Assembly: GCA_016934875.1 (NCBI GenBank)
Contig: JAFGSC010000006.1
Location: 1-12,050, forward strand
Source of the DNA: Candidatus Atribacteria bacterium
GTDB lineage: Bacteria; Atribacterota; Phoenicimicrobiia; Phoenicimicrobiales; Stramentimicrobiaceae
DNA: 12,050 bases
Direction of reading: 5' to 3'
The position numbers were made by a program, and so were the translations under genes. Positions 6,800-12,050 of this stretch are shown one piece after another (position 1 is the first letter of the stretch; each line of letters opens with the position of its first letter). The notes beneath the pieces are model-generated. The model was not told where the DNA came from. It saw only the letters and a program-made list of their open reading frames with translations, and made no database searches.

Positions 6800-7855
6800 T
6801 TGAAAAAGAACATGAAATTTGGCGTATTAGTAGCGGATAAAAAAGCGGAGGTTCATGAGCATGAAATACCTGACATAGGTGATGATGAAGTCCTTATTCA
6901 CAATAAATCGTGCAATATCTGTACACATGATTACCAACAATGGCTAGGCCTTAGACCTCAACAACCTTATCCTATGGCCTGGGGTCATGAACAGTCTGGA
7001 ATTGTTGCTGATATGGGAAAAAAAGTAAAATATTTAGAGATTGGTGATCAGGTCGTCGATAACATCTATAGGCCTTGTCTAGAGTGCGCCAATTGTAGAA
7101 AAGGATTAAATATGCACTTATGTTTAAATAGACCAAATGAACAATTTACAAAAGATAAATATGGTTATTATGGGCATTATGGTTGTGGTCAATATGAAGT
7201 AGTCCATCAAAAACATGTAGTCAAAGTTGAAAAAAATATTCCATTCGAAGAAGCGGGTTTTACAGAGCCTCTTGCCACTGTCCTTCAAGGAATTGAACGT
7301 TTAAGCATCCAACCGAGCGATCACGTTCTGGTTATTGGTGCCGGAACAATGGGACTTTTAAATGCCCAGGTGGCAAGATATTTTGGAGCAGAGGTTATTA
7401 TTTCCGAGCTAATGGAAAATAAAATTCAAACTGCTCAAAAACTACATTTTGATAAAATTATCAATCCGTCCAAAGAAGATTTAGTAAAAAAAATCAACGA
7501 TTTTACAAACAATAAAGGGCCCAGCACAATTATATTTGCCGTTGGAGATACAAAAGCTTATGAGCAAGGATTTAACATCGCTCCACGTAACACAAAATTT
7601 TTAATCTTTGCAGCTAATTTCCCTGCTCCACAATGGACAGTCGATCCGAACTTGGTGCACTATAAATTCTGGCAAATTATTGGAACTTACGGTGCAAGCC
7701 TAAAAAACTGGCAAGATGCAGTAGAATTGTTAAGCTATAAGAAGATTAATGTCACATCTTTAATTGAAAAAAGGTTTTCATTAATGGATATTCAAAAAGC
7801 TTTCGAATCTGCAGCAACCCCAGGAACTTACCGAACTGCAGTCATGATACCATGA
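6800..7855 (+). CDS. Zinc-dependent medium-chain (polyol-type) dehydrogenase
   Basis: A 351-residue MDR-family oxidoreductase. From the TTG start, the catalytic zinc ligands are Cys41 (NICTHD), His63-Glu64 (WGHEQSG) and Glu156 (FTEPLA); EPLA is typical of sorbitol, threonine and other polyol-type dehydrogenases. The structural zinc lobe has Cys93, Cys96, Cys99 and Cys108; the last gap is eight residues where seven is usual. The Rossmann motif is GAGTMG (180-185), and Glu203 at the end of the second strand suggests NAD preference. The expected reaction is reversible oxidation of a sugar alcohol or secondary alcohol in the cytoplasm. It is the first gene of the cluster, 101 bases before the sugar-binding protein, so it probably oxidises the imported solute or a product of it. 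The exact substrate is unknown. Confidence 0.9.
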   Translation: MKKNMKFGVLVADKKAEVHEHEIPDIGDDEVLIHNKSCNICTHDYQQWLGLRPQQPYPMAWGHEQSGIVADMGKKVKYLEIGDQVVDNIYRPCLECANCRKGLNMHLCLNRPNEQFTKDKYGYYGHYGCGQYEVVHQKHVVKVEKNIPFEEAGFTEPLATVLQGIERLSIQPSDHVLVIGAGTMGLLNAQVARYFGAEVIISELMENKIQTAQKLHFDKIINPSKEDLVKKINDFTNNKGPSTIIFAVGDTKAYEQGFNIAPRNTKFLIFAANFPAPQWTVDPNLVHYKFWQIIGTYGASLKNWQDAVELLSYKKINVTSLIEKRFSLMDIQKAFESAATPGTYRTAVMIP

Positions 7856-7892
7856 TGCCGAGTGAATATTAAAAAGTGTATGATCAGTAAAG

Positions 7893-7908
7893 GATATATA
7901 AATATATC
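7893..7908. repeat. AT-rich palindrome upstream of the binding-protein gene
   Basis: GATATAT and ATATATC form a perfect 7-bp inverted repeat with an AA centre, 49 bases before the binding-protein ATG. It could be a regulator site or contain a -10-like TATAAA, but such sequence also arises by chance in AT-rich DNA. Confidence 0.35.
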
Positions 7909-7916
7909 AAATTATG

Positions 7917-7929
7917 GAATGCCCCAATA
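7917..7929 (+). repeat. Left arm of a 13-nt inverted repeat flanking the binding-protein gene
   Basis: GAATGCCCCAATA ends ten bases before the AAGGAGG ribosome site (7940-7946) of the binding-protein gene. Its exact reverse complement occurs at 9030-9042, after that gene. In a transcript covering both, the two copies could pair. Confidence 0.6.
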
Positions 7930-7956
7930 AGTTTCCATTAAGGAGGAAAATAAGCA

Positions 7957-8955
7957 ATGAGAAAAGTGTCTTTTGTACTGATAATTATGTCACTAGTCAT
8001 CGGTTTAATAGCAATCAATGGTTTTGCAGCAAATCTTAAAATTGGCTATATCGCCTCAAATATGGCAGCAGACTCTAATGTTGCTGCATATGCTGGAATG
8101 GTCGATTACGCAGAACGTGAGGGTTGGGAAGTTGAGCTCATAGACTGTCAAGGAGATCTTACGAAATTCTCTCCAAATATCATCAATTTTGTAAGCAAAG
8201 GCGTTGATGCAATTGCACTTTGCTGTTCAGAAAAATCCCTCATTGAAGAAGGTGTTGTTGCTGCTACCAAAGCTGGTATACCTGTCTTCTTAGAAGACAC
8301 AGAAAACATTGGTGAAACCATCGTAAACGGTACGAGTAACTGTTGGGCTATGGGTGCATTATTAGGCAGTCAAGTCGTTGACCGTATTCGAGCGATGCAT
8401 GGTACTGAAGGTGGAAATGTAGCGATTATTGGTATGCCTGATTTATATGTTCACCGACAAAGACATCAAATGATGGAAGCGGTTTTTAATAGCCCCGAAA
8501 ACCCCGATATTAATATTCTAGCCGTAGAAGCATGCGATGTTTCAAACTGGCCAAACCTACCTTATGAAATCACAAGAGCTTGGATTACTCAATATGGAGA
8601 TGAACTAGATGCCATTATCGGAACTTGGGATGGTATTGGCTGGGGAGTATCCCGAGCCGTTCTTGACTCAGGAATGACCAAGGACAACATTTTTACCATG
8701 TCTATTGATGGATCTGAACAGACTTACGACTTAATTAGAAAAGGAGATCCATTTGTAGGAGTTATTGCTCAAAACTTTTATGGGTGGTCTGAAGTGGTAG
8801 GAGATGCCATTAAGGCGATTGTCGTTGAAGGTAAAGATCCTGCAAGCGTTATACCCGTGAGTAAAACGGTATACGTTCCATATAAATGGATTGATTCTAC
8901 AAATGTCCCTGCTGAAGGAGAGGGTGTAGAATTCGGATACGAGGGTCTTTTCTAG
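7957..8955 (+). CDS. Periplasmic sugar-binding protein of a ribose-type ABC importer
   Basis: A 332-residue solute-binding protein of the periplasmic binding protein type I fold (Peripla_BP_4, RbsB/XylF-like). Residues 1-24 are a signal peptide: MRKVS, a hydrophobic core, then NGFA before the likely signal peptidase I cut near residues 24-25. There is no lipobox cysteine, so the protein is predicted free in a periplasm. The mature part starts LKIGYIASNMAADSN, and then follow ELIDCQGDLTKF (the usual D-x-QGD segment), KGVDAIAL and, late, TMSIDGSEQTYDLIRKGD, all normal family blocks. It delivers a sugar or polyol to the permease and ATPase encoded next. AAGGAGG ten bases before the ATG predicts high translation. 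It lies between two copies of an inverted repeat (7917-7929, 9030-9042). Confidence 0.92.
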   Translation: MRKVSFVLIIMSLVIGLIAINGFAANLKIGYIASNMAADSNVAAYAGMVDYAEREGWEVELIDCQGDLTKFSPNIINFVSKGVDAIALCCSEKSLIEEGVVAATKAGIPVFLEDTENIGETIVNGTSNCWAMGALLGSQVVDRIRAMHGTEGGNVAIIGMPDLYVHRQRHQMMEAVFNSPENPDINILAVEACDVSNWPNLPYEITRAWITQYGDELDAIIGTWDGIGWGVSRAVLDSGMTKDNIFTMSIDGSEQTYDLIRKGDPFVGVIAQNFYGWSEVVGDAIKAIVVEGKDPASVIPVSKTVYVPYKWIDSTNVPAEGEGVEFGYEGLF

Positions 8956-9111
8956 CTTTTTTTACGGCTATTTAAAGGTTATAGTATCCCACTATGAATA
9001 GTTTAGAAGCATTTAGGTAAGAAAGAAAATATTGGGGCATTCAATAAAATAAAAAGTAAGGTTATAAACTAAACTTAAAACATTATAAATTACTTATCTC
9101 CGGGGGAAACA
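8956..9111 (+). other. Intercistronic region between binding protein and ATPase
   Basis: This 156-base gap inside the cluster is longer than the other downstream gap. It starts with a T-run (8957-8963), has a weak 5-bp hairpin (ATAGT 8981-8985 with ACTAT 8991-8995) and the right arm of the 13-nt inverted repeat (9030-9042). It ends with GGGGGA just before the ATPase ATG. Such gaps after binding-protein genes often hold processing or stabilising structures that let the binding protein exceed the membrane components. Confidence 0.45.
9030..9042 (+). repeat. Right arm of the 13-nt inverted repeat flanking the binding-protein gene
   Basis: TATTGGGGCATTC is the exact reverse complement of 7917-7929. 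It lies 75 bases after the binding-protein stop and 69 bases before the ATPase start. TTAT-like flanking bases extend the match imperfectly. Confidence 0.6.
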
Positions 9112-10602
9112 ATGGCCACAAAAGAAATTATCATGAGCACCACAAAGCTCAATAAAAGCTTTGGAGTTACTCACGCAGTCATTAACTTAGATATCACAAT
9201 TGAAAAAGGTGACATCATGGGGTTAGTTGGAGAAAATGGCGCTGGAAAATCGACGTTAATCAAAATCTTAGGTGGAGAATATTATCTTGATTCCGGTCAA
9301 ATCACTTATCAAAATAAAATAATTTCTTGGAACAGCTCAGCAGAGGCTTTAAAAAAGGGAATTGCAATCGTTCACCAACATCCCCTTCTCGTTTTTTCAC
9401 TCAATGCCGCAGAGAATATTTTTTTAGGCAAGGAATTCACTCAAGGTATTTTTTTAGATGAAAAGAAATCCATCGAAGAATCAAAAAAGCTTGTAAAGCA
9501 ATATCCAATATATCCTGAACTAGACTTAGAAAAACCCGTGATAGAAATGTCGGCTGGAGAAAAAGAGGTAGTAGAAATATTAAAGGCATTGTCTTATAAC
9601 CCAAAAATCTTAATATTAGATGAACCAACTGCAAGTTTACCTAAAGATGAGGCTGAATCTTTGCTGAAACTTCTCGTGGATTTAAATAGGAAAAAAGAAA
9701 TGACCATGATTTATATTTCACACAAACTTGAAGAAACATTTGAGATATGCAACAAAATTACGGTCATGAGAAATGGAGAGAATATTGGAATGCTTACCAA
9801 CGAGCATTTTGATAAAAATAAACTTGTTAAGATGATGATCAATCAGGATATATCAGAATTTTACCCAGAAAAGTCTAGTCAAATTGGAAAAGTACTGTTA
9901 GAAGCCAATCACATCAATTCAAAAGTATTAAAAGATGTTTCTATTCATGTTCATGAGGGTGAAATTGTAGGTTTATATGGATTGATTGGTGCTGGAATGA
10001 CTGAGTTGGTAGAATCGATTTATGGTCTTCAACCCTTTCAAAGTGGAGAAATTATCTTTAATCAGAAAAAAATTCTTCATCCACATGTGGATATGATGGT
10101 ACATCACGGAATCTATTTAATACCTGCTGATCGGCACCAATATGGCTTATTTCCATCTTTCAGTGTATCTGAAAATATAACGATTGCTCATCTTTTTTCA
10201 TTATTCCCAGAATTTCTTCTAACTCGCTACAAAGAAAATCAAGTTGCAACAAAAGAGGCTGAGCAAATGAATTTAAAATATGCTGATATTAATCAATCGA
10301 TTAAAGAATTAAGCGGTGGAAACCAGCAAAAAGTTATCGTTGCGCGCTGGTTATTAAAAGAATGTAATGTCCTCATTGTTGACGACCCAACGGTGGGAAT
10401 TGATATTGGTGCAAAAAGAGATATCTATAGAATATTAAGGGAATTAAATTCCCATCACAAAGGAATTATTTTTATATCCTCTGAAATCAATGAAATCATC
10501 GGCATGGCTGATCGCATTTATACGATGCGTAGAGGAATAATAACTGCTGAATTACCAAAAGATGAAATTAACCAAGAAAATATACTAAAGAATATTTTAT
10601 AG
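9112..10602 (+). CDS. Sugar ABC importer ATPase with two nucleotide-binding domains (RbsA/MglA-like)
   Basis: A 496-residue double ATPase of the ribose/galactose/xylose type. NBD1 is intact: Walker A GENGAGKST (40-48), Q-loop VHQH (87-90), signature MSAGE (146-150), Walker B ILILDE (166-171) and switch His204. NBD2 has the degenerate Walker A that is normal for this family (GLIGAGMTEL, 290-299), a perfect signature LSGGNQQK (400-407), and LIVDDPT (421-427). There the catalytic Walker B glutamate is Asp425, so NBD2 probably hydrolyses poorly and NBD1 drives transport. It acts at the inner membrane with the permease encoded 45 bases downstream. GGGGGA precedes the ATG. Confidence 0.93.
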   Translation: MATKEIIMSTTKLNKSFGVTHAVINLDITIEKGDIMGLVGENGAGKSTLIKILGGEYYLDSGQITYQNKIISWNSSAEALKKGIAIVHQHPLLVFSLNAAENIFLGKEFTQGIFLDEKKSIEESKKLVKQYPIYPELDLEKPVIEMSAGEKEVVEILKALSYNPKILILDEPTASLPKDEAESLLKLLVDLNRKKEMTMIYISHKLEETFEICNKITVMRNGENIGMLTNEHFDKNKLVKMMINQDISEFYPEKSSQIGKVLLEANHINSKVLKDVSIHVHEGEIVGLYGLIGAGMTELVESIYGLQPFQSGEIIFNQKKILHPHVDMMVHHGIYLIPADRHQYGLFPSFSVSENITIAHLFSLFPEFLLTRYKENQVATKEAEQMNLKYADINQSIKELSGGNQQKVIVARWLLKECNVLIVDDPTVGIDIGAKRDIYRILRELNSHHKGIIFISSEINEIIGMADRIYTMRRGIITAELPKDEINQENILKNIL

Positions 10603-10647
10603 AACTAAACTATTTTTAGGTTTTAGAAAGGAATTATAGTTATAAAA

Positions 10648-11616
10648 ATGGCGAATAACAATGGCATTTTGAAAATATTAAAAAACAGAGAATTGTTAGT
10701 CATGGCATTCTTGTTGATTATCTTCTTTTCAATTACTTCTAATCGATTTTTAAGCCCCTCTAATATCTCCAATGTATTAATGAATATTTCTGTTAGTGGT
10801 ATTTTAGCTCTTGGTCTAGCGCTGGTTATGATCAACGGTGATTTCGATCTTTCTTTTGGAAGCGCCCTTGGTTTACTGAATCTCTTTATTTTAATGTTTG
10901 TAGACAAAGGCTGGAATGTATGGGTTATGTTTGCGCTAGCTATTGTAGGAGGTATTCTTTGGGGAATGCTCAACGCGATATTAGTTGTTCAGATAAAGAT
11001 TCACGCATTTGTTGCAACCATTGCTACATGGACGATGTGTCGCGGGTTTATCTATTGGATTAATGGAGGAAAAACCTTTTACGGTAAATATCCTGACTTC
11101 ATGACCATTATCGGCCGAGGAACTGTCTTTGGCTATATCCCAATTAGTTCCATTATTTTCATTGGTGCAGCCATTATTGTTTTTCTATTGGCTAATCGCA
11201 GTAAATTTGGACGTTACATTTACGCTGTAGGCAGTAACGCTGATGCTGCTGAATATGTAGGTATTAATTCTAAGCGTATTCGTTTTACATCCTACTTATT
11301 ACAAGGACTTCTGATTGGACTATCAACAGTCATTCTATCATCCAAATTAACCAGTGGACCTGCAACTGCAGGAGATGGTTTTCAGATGACCGTGATTGCT
11401 TCAGCATTTTTAGGGGCAACAGTCTTTAAACCAGGCTTAGTTAATATCGGGGGTTCTATCCTCGGAATTCTCCTACTAAGCATCATTGAAAATGGGTTGA
11501 TCATGCTCGGAGTCCCTTTCTACTTTAAATATATTGTCCAAGGTCTTATTATTATTGGGGCAGTTTCTTTCATCAGCCTTAAAAATAAGCGAAGTGAGGG
11601 ACCAGCTATTCTTTAG
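10648..11616 (+). CDS. RbsC-type sugar ABC permease
   Basis: A 322-residue inner-membrane permease of the BPD_transp_2 family (RbsC/XylH/AraH). It has about eight to ten hydrophobic helices, the early block LALGLALVMINGDFDLSFGS, and the cytoplasmic ATPase-contact loop YAVGSNADAAEYVGINSKRI before the second half, which matches the family's YAVGGNxxAAxxxGI pattern. It forms the channel through which the ATPase imports the ligand of the binding protein; a homodimer is usual when only one permease gene is present, as here. The nearest ribosome-site-like sequence (AAAGGA, 10627-10632) is 15 bases from the ATG, longer than normal, and no better in-frame start exists. It is the last gene of the cluster before a strong hairpin. 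Confidence 0.93.
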   Translation: MANNNGILKILKNRELLVMAFLLIIFFSITSNRFLSPSNISNVLMNISVSGILALGLALVMINGDFDLSFGSALGLLNLFILMFVDKGWNVWVMFALAIVGGILWGMLNAILVVQIKIHAFVATIATWTMCRGFIYWINGGKTFYGKYPDFMTIIGRGTVFGYIPISSIIFIGAAIIVFLLANRSKFGRYIYAVGSNADAAEYVGINSKRIRFTSYLLQGLLIGLSTVILSSKLTSGPATAGDGFQMTVIASAFLGATVFKPGLVNIGGSILGILLLSIIENGLIMLGVPFYFKYIVQGLIIIGAVSFISLKNKRSEGPAIL

Positions 11617-11707
11617 AAGATATCAATATATTTATCAAATTTGATTCAATTTCCAATAATCAAAATAGAAAGAGCAACGGAACCATTGTTCTGATAAAAT
11701 AATCAAA

Positions 11708-11756
11708 TATTTAAAAGGTTTTTATAAAAGTAAATATTATAAAAGCCTTTTAAATA
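11708..11756. terminator. Long AT-rich hairpin, probable terminator of the sugar cluster
   Basis: Bases 11708-11727 pair with 11737-11756 in a 20-bp stem around a nine-base loop. The arms are TATTTAAAAGGTTTTTATAA and its partner. The only non-Watson-Crick position is 11719 with 11745, which is a U-G wobble in plus-strand RNA but a mismatch on the other strand. The stem is nearly all A:T with a GG/CC pair inside. Lying 92 bases after the permease stop, it is best read as the end of the plus-strand operon. Confidence 0.6.
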
Positions 11757-11757
11757 A

Positions 11758-11777
11758 AATCATTCATTAGAATGATT
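11758..11777. terminator. Second hairpin directly behind the long one
   Basis: AATCATTC and GAATGATT form a perfect 8-bp stem with an ATTA loop. It starts one base after the long hairpin. It may reinforce termination or protect the 3' end from exonucleases; no T-run follows. Confidence 0.4.
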
Positions 11778-11911
11778 GATCTATTGAGCTAATTTTTAAG
11801 AAGATTTCTACGCATTTAAAATTTAAAAGAAGGATCAATTCCCTACTTTTTCGCAATGGAAACCTGATTAGAGTACGTCTGCAAGTTTACTTTGAAAGCT
11901 AAAAAATAATT

Positions 11912-11930
11912 AGATTATGAATCTTTTTTA
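11912..11930. terminator. Small T-tailed hairpin, candidate terminator
   Basis: AGATT and AATCT (loop ATG) are followed by TTTTTA on the plus strand. The upstream AAAAAATAATT gives a T-rich tail on the minus strand too. It lies 35 bases past the LivF stop and so could end the minus-strand transcript. The stem is only 5 bp, so support is modest. Confidence 0.35.
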
Positions 11931-11964
11931 CCTATTACTATTACCTTAAGAGAATCCATTGATT

Positions 11965-12050
11965 CTACTCGCCCAAATAAGCTTGCTTTACTCTCACATC
12001 TTGTAAAAGCTCTTCGCCTGTTCCCTGTAAGACAATTTTCCCAGTCTCAA
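11965..12050 (-). CDS. livF: Branched-chain amino acid ABC transporter ATPase LivF, C-terminal end (partial)
   Basis: Twenty-seven codons and a TAG stop (11967-11965) are visible, running off the right edge. The peptide ETGKIVLQGTGEELLQDVRV followed by KQAYLGE matches the closing segment of LivF proteins (ExGxIVLxGxxxELLxxxxVRxAYLGE). LivG ends differently, so LivF is the better reading. The intact protein would be a single-domain ATPase energising uptake of leucine, isoleucine and valine or related ligands at the inner membrane, usually last in a livKHMGF operon. The rest of such an operon would lie to the right of the window. The gene converges with the sugar cluster. Confidence 0.82.
   Translation of the reverse strand, partial: ETGKIVLQGTGEELLQDVRVKQAYLGE

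Larger units (their letters stand above)
11617..11964. other. Convergent intergenic region with several hairpins
   Basis: This 348-base non-coding stretch lies between the permease (plus) and the LivF end (minus). It holds a 20-bp AT-rich hairpin, a perfect 8-bp hairpin directly after it, and a small T-tailed hairpin at 11912-11930. I see no gene, tRNA or riboswitch in the remainder (11617-11707, 11778-11911). Confidence 0.6.

Noticed and set aside
9437..9634. Minus-strand open frame of 65 codons
   Set aside because: Antisense within NBD1 of the ABC ATPase, with no start signal.
10623..10973. Minus-strand open frame of 116 codons
   Set aside because: Antisense to the permease and without ribosome site or family motifs.
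11553..11562. Partial copy (TATTGGGGCA) of the 13-nt repeat inside the permease gene
   Set aside because: Only ten bases match and they encode ordinary Ile-Gly-Ala residues of a membrane helix.
1..12050. CRISPR array, insertion sequence, prophage, tRNA or rRNA
   Set aside because: No regularly spaced repeats, transposase motifs, terminal repeats with target duplications, or tRNA/rRNA-like sequence were seen.

Overview
The window is AT-rich DNA from an uncultured-looking or poorly known bacterium. Features that bear on its identity are low GC, strong AGGAGG-type ribosome sites, frequent GTG/TTG starts, and a sugar-binding protein with a plain signal peptide and no lipobox cysteine. The last point favours a two-membrane (periplasm-bearing) lineage, such as Atribacterota, Halanaerobiales-like Firmicutes or a Thermotogae-like group. 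This is inference only; no rRNA or marker gene is present to settle it.

Layout, left to right. (1) 1-94: the last codons of a plus-strand class I/II aminotransferase. (2) 190-2449, minus strand: a compact operon of a histidine phosphatase, a 60-residue two-helix membrane protein and a sodium:solute symporter. The last two genes are coupled by a GTGA overlap. (3) 2674-3933, minus: a PlsC-type acyltransferase with a four-cysteine zinc ribbon and a C-terminal PH-like region, with a good promoter at 4074-4101. (4) 4104-5390, minus: a pair of decaying or divergent genes. One is an M48-peptidase-like membrane protein whose HExxH site reads FTLFQ. The other is an OB-fold gene interrupted by two frameshifts. 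(5) 5696-6601, plus: a DMT/EamA exporter. (6) 6800-11616, plus: a four-gene uptake and catabolism cluster of a zinc-dependent, polyol-dehydrogenase-like enzyme, a periplasmic sugar-binding protein, a double-NBD ABC ATPase and an RbsC-type permease. (7) 11617-11964: a convergent intergenic region with a long AT-rich hairpin, a second perfect hairpin and a small T-tailed hairpin. (8) 11965-12050, minus: the C-terminal end of a LivF-type branched-chain amino acid ABC ATPase.

The plus-strand cluster reads as import of a pentose, hexose or polyol through a ribose-type ABC importer, followed by NAD(P)-dependent oxidation. No regulator or kinase is in view. The most unusual signal there is a perfect 13-nt inverted repeat, one copy just before the binding-protein gene and the other just after it. 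It could fold the binding-protein cistron into a closed RNA loop or be a paired protein-binding site. I see no clear new defence, mobile or biosynthetic system. The best leads are this flanking repeat, the active-site-less M48 homologue and the twice-frameshifted OB-fold gene.
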